Part shown: positions 1 through 8,183 of the stretch, in pieces
Numbering within the stretch: position 1 is the first letter of the stretch
How the letters are laid out: each line of letters opens with the position of its first letter
Source: Phyllobacterium myrsinacearum
GTDB lineage: Bacteria > Pseudomonadota > Alphaproteobacteria > Rhizobiales > Rhizobiaceae
Length of the DNA: 64,000 nt
Reading direction: 5' to 3'
Assembly: GCF_014138285.1 (NCBI RefSeq)
Contig: NZ_JACGXN010000006.1
Location: 62,001-126,000, forward strand
Notes under the pieces: generated by a model
What the model saw: only the letters and a program-made list of their open reading frames with translations
The model's database searches: none
What the model was told of the DNA's origin: nothing
Position numbers and translations under genes: made by a program

Positions 1-2432
1 CTCCCCGTGCGCATCAGCTGGAATTGCTTGAAGAAGCGCAACAGGGCCATTCGGCCCTGCTCATTGCGCCGACGGGTGCGGGCAAGACATTGGCTGGCTT
101 TCTACCGGCGCTGGTCGATCTGGCCACACGCGGCAAGAGCAACAATGCCAGCCGGGGCGTTCACACGCTCTATATCTCACCGCTCAAGGCGCTGACCGTT
201 GACATCGAACGCAATCTTGCCAGACCCATCGAGGAAATCGGGCTCGACATCACCATCGAAACACGTACCGGGGATACACCGGCCTATAAGCGGCAGCGCC
301 AGAAGCTTGTTCCCCCCGATATTCTTCTGACCACGCCGGAGCAGCTTGCCCTTTTGATCGCCAACAAGGATGCCGGGCGGTTCTTCTCGGATCTGCGCTA
401 TGTCATCTTCGATGAGTTGCATTCGCTTGTCACATCCAAACGCGGACACCTCCTGTCGCTGGGACTGGCGCGGCTGCGTATTTTGCAGCCGGGCCTGCAA
501 ACCATCGGTCTTTCCGCGACCGTTGCCGATCCGGACGCCTTGCGGCGCTGGTTACTGCCGCAGCTGGAGGGCGGGCTCATGGCCAGCCTTGTCAAGGTGG
601 AGGGTGGTGCCAAACCCCATATCACCATTCTTGAAACGTCAGACCGTATTCCCTGGGCCGGGCATTCGGCCGTTTATGCGTTGCCGGGCATCTATGAAGC
701 GATCAAACGGCACCAGACGACGCTGATTTTCGTCAATACCCGCAGTCAGGCGGAGCGTCTGTTCCACGACCTGTGGATGGCAAACGACGATAATCTGCCG
801 ATCGCGTTGCATCACGGTTCGCTGGATGTCAGCAAGCGGCGCAAGGTTGAAGAGGCCATGGCCAGCAATGCGCTGCGGGCGGTCGTCGCCACCTCGACCC
901 TCGATCTCGGCATCGACTGGGGCGACGTCGATCTCGTCATTCATGTCGGTGCACCGAAGGGCGCGAGCCGATTGGCGCAACGTATTGGTCGTTCCAACCA
1001 CCGGATGGACGAGCCCTCGCGCGCGATCCTTGTTCCGGCCAACCGTTTCGAGGTGATGGAATGTCAGGCGGCACTGGATGCCAATTATCTTGGCGCCCAG
1101 GATACGCCGCCTCTCGGTGATGGTTCACTGGATGTGCTTGCCCAGCACGTTCTGGGCATGGCTTGCGCTGAACCGTTTCATGAGGATGCTCTTTTCGAAG
1201 AGATTACGACGGCCCTGCCCTATGCGGGCTTGCCGCGTGAAACGTTTCACCGGATTATCGATTTCGTCGCCACGGGTGGTTATGCCCTGAAAAGCTATGA
1301 ACGCTTTGCCAAAATCCGCCAAACTGCGGATGGCACATGGCGCGTGACGCACCCGCGCGTAGCTCAGCAGTACAGGCTGAATATTGGCACAATCATTGAA
1401 GCTCCCAGTCTCAACGTTCGCCTGACCCGCCAGCGCGGCAAGGGCGGCAATGCGCGTGGCGGTCCGGTGCTTGGAAAAGTGGAAGAGTCGTTTCTGGAGG
1501 CCCTGTCCCCGGGTGATACGTTCTTCTTTTCAGGGCGGGTGCTGCGCTTTGAAGGCATTCGCGAGAATGAATGTCTTGTTTCCAATGCGGAAGGGTTTGA
1601 TGCAAAGATACCCGCCTATGCGGGCGGAAAGTTCCCGCTGAGCACATATCTTGCTGATCAGGTGCGCTCCATGCTTGCCGATCCGGATCGCTGGGGTGCC
1701 CTGCCCGATCAGGTCAGTGACTGGCTGAGAATCCAGGCGGAAAAATCGGTGCTACCCGATCCCGGCAGCCTGCTGGTCGAAACATTCCCGCGCGGTGAAC
1801 GCTATTACATGGTGATCTACCCCTTTGAAGGGCGGCTTGCGCATCAGACACTTGGCATGCTGCTGACCCGGCGGCTCGAACGGGCCAAGGCCCGGCCTCT
1901 CGGCTTTGTCGCCACGGATTACGCTTTGTCGATCTGGGGCCTGCGCGACATGGGCCGCATGTCCAGAAAGGGCGAGCTGCCGCTTTCCGAGTTTTTCGAT
2001 GAGGACATGCTGGGCGATGATCTGGAGGCGTGGCTGTCCGAAAGCTGGATGCTCAAGCGTACATTCCGCAATTGCGCGCTGATCTCCGGACTTGTCGAGA
2101 AACGCCACCCCGGTCAGGAAAAGACCGGGCGGCAGGTGACCGTCTCGACGGATCTCATCTATGATGTTCTGCGCACGCATGAGCCCGATCACATTCTCAT
2201 TCAGGCCACGCGGGCCGATGCGGCCACCGGGCTTCTCGACATTCGCCGTCTTGCCGATATGCTGGCACGAATCAAGGGTCACATCATCCACAAGGAGCTC
2301 GACCGGATATCACCGCTCGCCGTGCCTGTGATGATGGAGATCGGCAAGGAGCGTGTTCCGGGAGAAGCGCATGAAACGCTGCTCGAAGAGATTGCTGATG
2401 AACTGACCCGCGAGATGATGGAGCGGAAATGA
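1..2432 (+). CDS. Ligase-associated DEXH-box helicase (Lhr family), 5' end cut by window
   Basis: Superfamily 2 helicase of the Lhr type that in many bacteria is encoded with pdeM and an ATP-dependent DNA ligase and is thought to act in DNA repair. The reading frame is open from base 3 (P-R-A-H-Q-L-E-L...), which matches the conserved lead-in before Walker A, so the gene begins upstream of the window and the TTG at 24 is not the start. Visible motifs: Walker A APTGAGKT (bases 66-89), DELH box (411-422), GLSATVADP (motif III), and QRIGRSNHR (motif VI), followed by the long C-terminal Lhr-type region. About 809 codons are present, so probably only a few are missing. The stop overlaps the pdeM start by ATGA. 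Family assignment is firm; the repair role is inferred from the family and from pdeM. Confidence 0.93.
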   Translation, partial: PRAHQLELLEEAQQGHSALLIAPTGAGKTLAGFLPALVDLATRGKSNNASRGVHTLYISPLKALTVDIERNLARPIEEIGLDITIETRTGDTPAYKRQRQKLVPPDILLTTPEQLALLIANKDAGRFFSDLRYVIFDELHSLVTSKRGHLLSLGLARLRILQPGLQTIGLSATVADPDALRRWLLPQLEGGLMASLVKVEGGAKPHITILETSDRIPWAGHSAVYALPGIYEAIKRHQTTLIFVNTRSQAERLFHDLWMANDDNLPIALHHGSLDVSKRRKVEEAMASNALRAVVATSTLDLGIDWGDVDLVIHVGAPKGASRLAQRIGRSNHRMDEPSRAILVPANRFEVMECQAALDANYLGAQDTPPLGDGSLDVLAQHVLGMACAEPFHEDALFEEITTALPYAGLPRETFHRIIDFVATGGYALKSYERFAKIRQTADGTWRVTHPRVAQQYRLNIGTIIEAPSLNVRLTRQRGKGGNARGGPVLGKVEESFLEALSPGDTFFFSGRVLRFEGIRENECLVSNAEGFDAKIPAYAGGKFPLSTYLADQVRSMLADPDRWGALPDQVSDWLRIQAEKSVLPDPGSLLVETFPRGERYYMVIYPFEGRLAHQTLGMLLTRRLERAKARPLGFVATDYALSIWGLRDMGRMSRKGELPLSEFFDEDMLGDDLEAWLSESWMLKRTFRNCALISGLVEKRHPGQEKTGRQVTVSTDLIYDVLRTHEPDHILIQATRADAATGLLDIRRLADMLARIKGHIIHKELDRISPLAVPVMMEIGKERVPGEAHETLLEEIADELTREMMERK

Positions 2433-3145
2433 ATCTGGCGGTTCACGCAACGCGGACAATGCTGCACGGCGCGGTCGAGACCGATATTGCCGGCCATGCG
2501 GCTATTTGTGATCCGTCCGGTGCGCTTTATCTGGAAACCGATCGTATTCTGATCGTCTCGGACCTGCATTTCGAAAAAGGTTCATCCTTCGCCCGGCGCG
2601 GCATGATGCTGCCGCCCTATGACACCGCCTCCACATTGAAAGCATTGTCGGCGAGCATCGCCCGCTATCAACCCGCATGCGTCATCAGCCTCGGTGACAG
2701 TTTTCACGATGGCGATGCGGCGGCGCGCCTGCCCGCGATCTATGCCGATCAGCTGGCGGCCTTGATGCATGGCCGTGACTGGATCTGGATAACAGGCAAT
2801 CATGATCCTGATCATCCGGCGGACCTGCCCGGCGAAACCTATACCGAGCTGGCCTTTGGCGCATTGGTGTTCCGTCACGAACCTTCAAAGACCGCATCGC
2901 GGGGCGAAATCGCCGGACATCTGCATCCGGCGGCAAAGGTGGTAAGGCGCGGTCAGGCGGTACAGCGACGCTGCTTCGTCACGGATCACACGCGCATGAT
3001 CATGCCAGCCTTTGGCGCCTATACCGGCGGGCTGAACATTCTGGGCAGGGCCTTCCATGGATTGTTCGACAGCAACAGCCTCAAGGCCTATATGCTCGGC
3101 CATGCCAGGGTTTACCCCATGCTGCGCAAGACGCTGTATCCTTGA
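2429..3145 (+). CDS. pdeM: PdeM, ligase-associated metallophosphoesterase
   Basis: A 238-residue calcineurin-like phosphoesterase, predicted DNA endonuclease/phosphodiesterase of the ligase-associated DNA damage response set. Metal-binding motifs are all present: DLHFEK (about residues 45-50), GDSFHD, GNHDPD and GHLHP. The start ATG overlaps the helicase stop (ATGA), indicating translational coupling with the helicase. No ligase gene is visible in the window; it could lie upstream. The gene ends just before a convergent toxin-antitoxin module. Confidence 0.9.
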   Translation: MNLAVHATRTMLHGAVETDIAGHAAICDPSGALYLETDRILIVSDLHFEKGSSFARRGMMLPPYDTASTLKALSASIARYQPACVISLGDSFHDGDAAARLPAIYADQLAALMHGRDWIWITGNHDPDHPADLPGETYTELAFGALVFRHEPSKTASRGEIAGHLHPAAKVVRRGQAVQRRCFVTDHTRMIMPAFGAYTGGLNILGRAFHGLFDSNSLKAYMLGHARVYPMLRKTLYP

Positions 3146-3151
3146 AATACT

Positions 3152-3433
3152 CTAGCGCTTTCTGGCGCGTTCATAGACTTCGCCGCGTTCCCGTTTCCCG
3201 ACGGCAACAACGAGTACGGTGATAGTTTCGTCATCTACACGATAAACGAGCCGGTACCCCGCTTGTCGAAGCTTGATCTTGTAATGATCGGGCATGCCAT
3301 GTAGGGCAGCGCTGGATATACGAGGAAGTTCCAGTCTTTCTCTCAGCTTCTTAACCAGTTGCTGACGTACGGTTGCTCCCAGCTTATCCCATTCCTTGCG
3401 CGCAGATGGGAGAAATTCGAGCTTAAAGGTCAT
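3152..3433 (-). CDS. RelE-family mRNA interferase toxin
   Basis: A 93-residue protein strikingly like E. coli RelE along its length: it has an N-terminal F-L-P-S-A-R-K-E-W-D-K-L stretch, the core GMPDHYKIKLRQAGYRLVYRV, and the GKRERGEVYERA tail. RelE toxins cleave mRNA in the ribosomal A site. The frame is open further upstream, but the ATG at 3433 gives the family-standard length and overlaps the antitoxin 3' end by 11 bases, the usual antitoxin-first arrangement. Basic residues and the C-terminal Tyr used in catalysis appear retained, so it looks functional. Confidence 0.9.
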   Translation of the reverse strand: MTFKLEFLPSARKEWDKLGATVRQQLVKKLRERLELPRISSAALHGMPDHYKIKLRQAGYRLVYRVDDETITVLVVAVGKRERGEVYERARKR

Positions 3434-3668
3434 CGATGTCGACCGGAGTGCCCTTTTCATCCGAACGGGATTTGATGATTTCGGCCAGATGGATATCGTC
3501 CAGTCGATCAAGCATGGCTTCGTAAACCTCAGCCGGGACCATATAGGCCATGACGCGATTATGATTGAGGACGGCGATGGCTTCACCCTGTGCCTCATTC
3601 ATGATGGCGGTCGGACTTTTTTTCAGGTCCGATACGGTCACCACCACAGAGGCTTCAACACGCTGCAT
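3423..3668 (-). CDS. RelB/Phd/YefM-type antitoxin
   Basis: An 81-residue partner of the RelE toxin. The N-terminal half (V-V-V-T-V-S-D-L-K-K-S-P, then G-E-A-I-A-V-L-N-H-N-R) is the Phd/YefM DNA-binding fold; the acidic C-terminus (ending D-I-D-D-L) is the expected toxin-neutralising tail. The ATG at 3668 is chosen over an in-frame ATG at 3680 because GGAG sits about 7 bases before it, whereas the upstream ATG has no Shine-Dalgarno sequence. It overlaps the toxin by 11 bases. It probably represses its own operon through the palindrome at 3696-3711. Confidence 0.87.
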   Translation of the reverse strand: MQRVEASVVVTVSDLKKSPTAIMNEAQGEAIAVLNHNRVMAYMVPAEVYEAMLDRLDDIHLAEIIKSRSDEKGTPVDIDDL

Positions 3669-3695
3669 GGTAATCTCCATTGTGTACGAAATATC

Positions 3696-3711
3696 ATACT
3701 TATATCAGTAT
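3696..3711. promoter_or_regulatory. Candidate toxin-antitoxin operator
   Basis: Inverted repeat ATACT-TATATC-AGTAT lying 28 bases upstream of the antitoxin start in an AT-rich patch. One internal pair is mismatched. Position and symmetry fit autoregulation by the antitoxin or toxin-antitoxin complex; this is inference. Confidence 0.5.
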
Positions 3712-3760
3712 AATAATCCGTTCTATTTATAAAGCTTTAATTGAGGATTGTCGTGAAGAG

Positions 3761-4222
3761 TCAAATCGGCAGCTTTCCATCTTCCTTCAGCGTGTCCAGC
3801 ACGATGGCGGTTTTGACGTTCTGCACGGATTCATGTGGCAGGAGCACTTCATTGACGAACGCCGAAAGCGCGCGCAGATCCGGTGTGACCACCTTGATGA
3901 AATAATCCATCTCCCCGGTGAGGGCATGGGCTTCCATCACCTGCGGCAGTTTTGAGATAAGATCGGAAAAGCGGCGCGCATTGTCCCTGTTGTGGGTAGC
4001 AAGCGTGACGGAGATGATGTTGACAATGCCAAGGCCGAGCTTTTCGCGATCAATTTCCGCCCTGTAACCGCGAATGAACCCCTCCTCCTCGAGGCGCGAG
4101 CGGCGGCGGGAGCATTGGGAAGCCGATAAATTGATCCGCTCGGAAAGTTCGTTGTTCGTGAGTCGCCCGTCCTCCTGCAGTGAAGACAGTATTTTGCGGT
4201 CAAACACGTCAAGATGCTCCAT
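3761..4222 (-). CDS. Lrp/AsnC family regulator, divergent from hpd
   Basis: A 153-residue feast/famine regulator. Residues 1-60 form the winged helix-turn-helix (D-R-K-I-L-S-S-L-Q-E-D-G-R-L, then L-S-A-S-Q-C-S-R-R-R), followed by the RAM effector-binding domain with the G-E-M-D-Y-F-I-K-V motif. It is transcribed away from hpd, sharing a 120-base intergenic region with several ATGCAA/TTGCAT half-sites. The arrangement suggests it senses an aromatic amino acid or keto acid and controls hpd; the ligand is not deducible from sequence. Confidence 0.9.
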   Translation of the reverse strand: MEHLDVFDRKILSSLQEDGRLTNNELSERINLSASQCSRRRSRLEEEGFIRGYRAEIDREKLGLGIVNIISVTLATHNRDNARRFSDLISKLPQVMEAHALTGEMDYFIKVVTPDLRALSAFVNEVLLPHESVQNVKTAIVLDTLKEDGKLPI

Positions 4223-4285
4223 TCATGCTCTCTTTTACATTTATATGCACAAAGTATGCAAATTATGCCCATGCAGAGCGTTTAA

Positions 4286-4302
4286 ATGCAAGCACTTTGC
4301 AT
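4286..4302. promoter_or_regulatory. Inverted repeat in the lrp-hpd intergenic region
   Basis: Perfect 6-bp inverted repeat ATGCAA-GCACT-TTGCAT 41 bases before the presumed hpd start. A related ATGCA half-site sits upstream near 4254. This is a plausible binding site for the divergent Lrp-type regulator. The same ATGCAA half-site recurs in the hmgA/MarR intergenic palindrome (9533-9561). Confidence 0.5.
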
Positions 4303-4342
4303 CCCGTTTGCGCGATAATGGTGGGAGCCAGAGGAGGATGTC

Positions 4343-5455
4343 ATAGGCCCATTTCCGCACGACGCACCGGTAGCCACGATCAGCAAGGATAATCCCGCCG
4401 GGACTGATGGTTTTGAGTTTGTCGAGTTCTCGCATCCGGAACCGGAAAAGCTGGAAGAACTCTTCACGCGCATGGGCTACAAGCCCGTTGCACGGCATCG
4501 CAGCAAGAACATAACGTTGTGGCGCCAGGGTGACATCAATTACATCCTCAATGCTGAACCCAATTCGCATGCGATGAAATTCGTCGGTGAACATGGCCCG
4601 TGCGCGCCGTCCATGGCCTGGCGCGTGGTGGATGCCAAGCATGCCTTCGATCATGCTGTTGCCAAAGGTGCGACGCCCTATACAGGCGATGACAAGACAC
4701 TCGACGTTCCGGCCATTGTCGGTATTGGCGGATCGATGCTCTATTTCATTGAAAAGTATGGCGAGAAAGGCTCGGTCTATGAAGACGAGTTCGAGTGGCT
4801 GGGCGAGCATGACCCCAAGCCTGAGGGCGTCGGTTTCTATTATCTCGATCACCTGACCCATAATGTCTATCGCGGCAATATGGACAAGTGGTGGGCGTTC
4901 TATCGGGAACTGTTCGGCTTCAAGCAGATTCACTTTTTCGACATTGCCGGCAAGCTGACGGGCCTCGTTTCGCGTGCCATCACCTCCCCCTGTGGCAAAA
5001 TCCGCATTCCGCTGAATGAATCCACGGATGACAAGAGCCAGATCGAGGAATATCTGCGCAAGTACAAGGGTGAAGGTATCCAGCATATCGCCGTCGGCAC
5101 GGAGGCGATTTACGACGCGACGGACAAACTGGACGCCAATGGTCTCAAATTCATGCCAGGCCCACCAGAGACCTATTATGACATGTCGCATGAGCGCGTG
5201 CATGGCCACGACGAACCGATCGACCGGATGAAGAAGCATGGCATTCTCATTGACGGCGAAGGCGTAATCGATGGCGGCATGACAAAAATTCTGCTGCAGA
5301 TTTTCTCCAAGACCGTCATTGGGCCGATTTTCTTCGAATTCATCCAGCGCAAGGGTGACGAAGGCTTTGGCGAGGGCAATTTCCGCGCTCTGTTCGAGTC
5401 AATCGAAGAAGACCAGATCCGCCGTGGTGTTATCAAGGTCGCTGCCGCGGAATAA
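4343..5455 (+). CDS. hpd: 4-hydroxyphenylpyruvate dioxygenase with non-canonical ATA start position
   Basis: Fe(II) dioxygenase converting 4-hydroxyphenylpyruvate to homogentisate. The two VOC domains are evident; metal ligands are the His in L-D-H-L-T-H, the His in I-Q-H-I-A-V-G-T and the Glu in F-F-E-F-I-Q-R-K-G-D. Homology continues upstream of the first in-frame ATG (4472): codons from 4346 read G-P-F-P-H-D-A-P and then T-D-G-F-E-F-V-E-F, the expected N-terminus, and family members from memory begin M-G-P-F-P-H-D. At the start position the codon is ATA (4343-4345), placed 5 bases after GAGGAGG. The ATG at 4338 is out of frame and hits TAG after two codons. So this is an AUA-initiated gene, a start-codon mutant, or a sequence error. 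From 4343 it encodes 370 residues, normal for the family. Confidence 0.88.
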   Translation: MGPFPHDAPVATISKDNPAGTDGFEFVEFSHPEPEKLEELFTRMGYKPVARHRSKNITLWRQGDINYILNAEPNSHAMKFVGEHGPCAPSMAWRVVDAKHAFDHAVAKGATPYTGDDKTLDVPAIVGIGGSMLYFIEKYGEKGSVYEDEFEWLGEHDPKPEGVGFYYLDHLTHNVYRGNMDKWWAFYRELFGFKQIHFFDIAGKLTGLVSRAITSPCGKIRIPLNESTDDKSQIEEYLRKYKGEGIQHIAVGTEAIYDATDKLDANGLKFMPGPPETYYDMSHERVHGHDEPIDRMKKHGILIDGEGVIDGGMTKILLQIFSKTVIGPIFFEFIQRKGDEGFGEGNFRALFESIEEDQIRRGVIKVAAAE

Positions 5456-5507
5456 CGTACAATGGGGCGGGCTATAAATTGGGCTCATTGTGCATTATAT
5501 TGAGTGC

Positions 5508-5735
5508 ATGATGACTGCAGCTTTTGTAGCCCCTATCGTTCCTGCCGATTTTCCCGAGCTGAAATTGCTCGCGTGGAACAGGGACGTTGCGCGTCCAATT
5601 CCCGCTGAAGAAGTGTTTGAACTGTATGAGCGCAATTGGCGTTTCGTCGATGCCGAGCACCTGACCACCCGTGAAGCAAAGCTCATTCGGGAGCTGACGC
5701 GGGTTTTCGGTAATGGTGTATTGCTGATTTCCTGA
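5508..5735 (+). CDS. Small hypothetical protein, possible partner of the AbiEii-like toxin
   Basis: About 75 residues starting M-M-T-A-A-F, with no recognised domain. It is followed 59 bases later by an AbiEii-like nucleotidyltransferase on the same strand. The C-terminal half (T-T-R-E-A-K-L-I-R-E-L-T-R-V-F-G-N-G-V-L) looks helical. No strong Shine-Dalgarno sequence is visible; a GTG at 5490 is an alternative start. The antitoxin role is inferred only from gene order. Confidence 0.5.
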   Translation: MMTAAFVAPIVPADFPELKLLAWNRDVARPIPAEEVFELYERNWRFVDAEHLTTREAKLIRELTRVFGNGVLLIS

Positions 5736-5794
5736 CTTTTCCATCCATCGCGGTTCCTGCATAGTGCAGGAGGGAAAAACGTGATCGGAAAGTT

Positions 5795-6520
5795 ATGCGG
5801 GAATTCAAGAGGCAGGAACATCGCGTCATCATTGAAGCACTTGGGCTGATGGATCATGCGTTCCTGTTTGCCAATCATTGCTGGTTTGGTGGTGGTACGG
5901 CGATCGTTCTCAAGCTTGGTGAATACCGGCAATCCCTGGATGTTGATTTTCTCTGTTCCGATGCGGATGGATACCGTGAACTGCGTTCAGCCGCAGTGGA
6001 GAAGGGAATTCGCGCGTTTTTCCCGAAACCGGTTGAATCCTTGCGCACCTTCAAGATTGATCAATATGGCTTGCGGACTGCCTTGCTGTTGCAAGGTCAG
6101 ACCATCAAGTTTGAAATTATCCGTGAAGCCCGCATTGAGGTGCAGGGCCATCTGGACGATCAACTCGGTGTTCCCACATTGGTCCCTGCGGATATGTTCG
6201 CTGAAAAGCTCCTGGCGAATGCGGATCGCTGCCAGGACCGGTCGATTGCTTATCGTGATGCGATTGATCTTGGAATGTTGATCAGAGGCTATGGGTCCAT
6301 TCCCGATGCGGCTGTCCAAAAGACTACAAAGGCCTATGGCCAGGACATCAAACGCAAACTCGTGTGGGTCGTGAACAGACTTCAGGACGCGGAAGAACTT
6401 CGCCATGCCGCTGATGTTCTGAACATGAACATAGAGGATGCTTTTGAGGGAATTGCTGCCCTAAAAAGCGACGTGGCCCGCATATGGCCGGAGAGGCCAA
6501 GCCCCAAGAGAGGTCTTTAG
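5795..6520 (+). CDS. Nucleotidyltransferase AbiEii/AbiGii toxin family protein
   Basis: A 241-residue protein of the DNA polymerase beta-like nucleotidyltransferase fold used by type IV AbiE toxins. The N-terminus has the G-G-G-T-A-I-V-L-K-L-G motif followed by S-L-D-V-D-F-L, supplying the catalytic Asp pair; a later E-K-L-L-A-N-A-D-R and R-D-A-I-D-L-G stretch is also family-typical. It sits with a small upstream gene between hpd and maiA, interrupting an otherwise coherent tyrosine catabolic locus. Its 3' end overlaps the convergent maiA by 4 bases. The start ATG is preceded by GGAAAG. The family call is good; activity as a toxin is inference. Confidence 0.78.
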   Translation: MREFKRQEHRVIIEALGLMDHAFLFANHCWFGGGTAIVLKLGEYRQSLDVDFLCSDADGYRELRSAAVEKGIRAFFPKPVESLRTFKIDQYGLRTALLLQGQTIKFEIIREARIEVQGHLDDQLGVPTLVPADMFAEKLLANADRCQDRSIAYRDAIDLGMLIRGYGSIPDAAVQKTTKAYGQDIKRKLVWVVNRLQDAEELRHAADVLNMNIEDAFEGIAALKSDVARIWPERPSPKRGL

Positions 6521-7161
6521 CCTTCAGGTTTGGCTTTATCCGGATGGGCGGCTGAGAAAGCCTTGAGTTTTTCACAGCGCCTGGAGATGGCATTCACCCG
6601 TTTCAATCCCGAGATATCAGCACCCCAGCGGCGTGCATTGTAAACCTGCGGAACCAGGCAGAAATCGGCCATGCCCGGTCTGTCGCCGTGGCAGAACTTG
6701 CCGGTATCCGAGTTGTCCAAGAGCCTTTCGAAGGCCTCCAGCCCTTCCGCGATAAATTTCTGCATCCAGGCGCTGCGCGCTGCATCGCCGTCCCCGGTGA
6801 TATCCATGACATGCGTAACAACGTTCATGTTGCAGACCGGATGTGTCTCCATGGCAATGGCATAGGCGAGCGCGCGTACGCGCTGCCTGCCTGCAGGATC
6901 GGGCGGGAGAAATACCGCATCAGGATAAATCTCGTCCAGATACTCGATTATGGCCAGAGACTGGGTCATCATCCGGCCGTCCATGGCCAAGGTCGGAACG
7001 AGGCCTTGTGGGTTGCGGCTCAGATTATCCGGTTGTTTGTGTTCACCCTTCAGCAAGTTGACCGGAACAGTTTCGTATTCCAGCTTGAGGCTTTGCAGCG
7101 CTATCCGCACCCGGTAGCTTGACGATGAGCGCCAATAGTCAAAGAGGATGAGCCCGCTCAT
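6517..7161 (-). CDS. maiA: Maleylacetoacetate isomerase
   Basis: A 214-residue zeta-class glutathione S-transferase fold enzyme that isomerises maleylacetoacetate to fumarylacetoacetate. The N-terminal thioredoxin-like domain carries the family signature around S-S-S-S-Y-R-V-R-I-A-L (residues 12-22) and the glutathione-binding N-P-Q-G-L-V-P-T-L and T-Q-S-L-A-I-I-E-Y-L motifs. It is the last gene of the operon hmgA-fah-maiA; its start overlaps the fah stop (ATGA). Together with hpd these genes take tyrosine carbon to fumarate and acetoacetate. Confidence 0.93.
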   Translation of the reverse strand: MSGLILFDYWRSSSSYRVRIALQSLKLEYETVPVNLLKGEHKQPDNLSRNPQGLVPTLAMDGRMMTQSLAIIEYLDEIYPDAVFLPPDPAGRQRVRALAYAIAMETHPVCNMNVVTHVMDITGDGDAARSAWMQKFIAEGLEAFERLLDNSDTGKFCHGDRPGMADFCLVPQVYNARRWGADISGLKRVNAISRRCEKLKAFSAAHPDKAKPEG

Positions 7162-8183
7162 CGCTCATTGTCCGCTTCATAGCGCATCACCTGTTGCTCG
7201 ATGGCACCGAAAACGGAGTGGCCGGCACGATCCTTCATCTCGATGCGCACCGTGTCGCCAAACTTCATGAATGCCGTCTTTGGCGCGCCATGATTGATCG
7301 TCTCGATCATGCGGATCTCGGCGATGCAGGAATAACCTGCTCCACCTTCCGCGACGGGTTTGCCCGGTCCGCCGTCCAGCTTGTTGGAAACGGTGCCGGA
7401 ACCAATGATTGCGCCTGCTGACAGCGGACGGGTTTTCGCAGCGTGGGCAATGAGCGCGGGGAAATCAAAGGTCATGTCGACCCCGGCATTGGCGCGGCCG
7501 AAGGGCTTGCCATTGTAGTCGACGCTGAGCGGCAGGTGCACCTTGCCGCCATCCCATGCGTCGCCCAGTTCATCCGGGGTGACGGCAACGGGGGAGAAGG
7601 CGGAAGAGGGTTTTGACTGGAAGAAGCCGAAACCTTTGGCAAGTTCAGCCGGGATCAGTCCACGCAGGCTGACATCGTTGACGAGCATGATGAGACGGAT
7701 CGCCTCACGCGCCTGATCTGGCGTCGCACCCATGGGTACATCGTCGATAATGACAGCCACTTCACCTTCCATGTCGATGCCGTAGGCTTCATCGGCCATG
7801 ACGATCGATGCGCGGGGGCTGAGGAAACTGTCAGAGCCGCCCTGATAGATCAGCGGATCGGTCCAGAAGCTTGCAGGCATTTCCGCCCCGCGAGCCTTGC
7901 GTACCAGCTCGACGTGGTTGACGTAAGCCGATCCATCTGCCCACTGAAAGGCACGTGGCAATGGCGACAGCGCCTCATGTTCATGAAAGCGCTCCGAGGG
8001 AACAGAGCCGTGGTCGAGGCTCTCGGCCAAAGCTTCCAGATGCGGGGCAATGCGCGCCCAGTTATCGAGAGCCGATTGCAAGGTAGGTGTGAGAAACGAT
8101 GCATCGGTGAAGTGGGTCAAATCCCTGGATACGATGACGAGTTTGCCGTCCCGTGTCCCGTTGTTCAAAGATGCAAGTTTCAT
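7158..8183 (-). CDS. Fumarylacetoacetase (FAH family hydrolase)
   Basis: A 341-residue FAH-superfamily protein, the last hydrolytic step of homogentisate degradation (fumarylacetoacetate to fumarate plus acetoacetate). Metal and active-site motifs include [12 protein letters not shown] (acidic metal ligands), L-V-N-D-V-S-L-R and the glycine-rich I-I-G-S-G-T-V-S-N. It is shorter than the approximately 420-residue animal-type FAH and corresponds to the shorter rhizobial form. It overlaps hmgA (ATGA) and maiA (ATGA), implying coupled translation. Confidence 0.92.
   Translation of the reverse strand: MKLASLNNGTRDGKLVIVSRDLTHFTDASFLTPTLQSALDNWARIAPHLEALAESLDHGSVPSERFHEHEALSPLPRAFQWADGSAYVNHVELVRKARGAEMPASFWTDPLIYQGGSDSFLSPRASIVMADEAYGIDMEGEVAVIIDDVPMGATPDQAREAIRLIMLVNDVSLRGLIPAELAKGFGFFQSKPSSAFSPVAVTPDELGDAWDGGKVHLPLSVDYNGKPFGRANAGVDMTFDFPALIAHAAKTRPLSAGAIIGSGTVSNKLDGGPGKPVAEGGAGYSCIAEIRMIETINHGAPKTAFMKFGDTVRIEMKDRAGHSVFGAIEQQVMRYEADNER

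Noticed and set aside
24-2432. TTG at 24 as the helicase start
   Set aside because: Conserved residues continue upstream to the window edge, so the gene is simply cut by the window.
3434-3598. N-terminal extension of the RelE toxin to 3598
   Set aside because: The extra 55 residues overlap the antitoxin gene and lack homology; RelE similarity begins at 3433.
4241-5239. 332-codon open frame on the minus strand opposite hpd
   Set aside because: It lies entirely antisense to a gene with clear dioxygenase homology and resembles no protein family; a shadow of codon bias.
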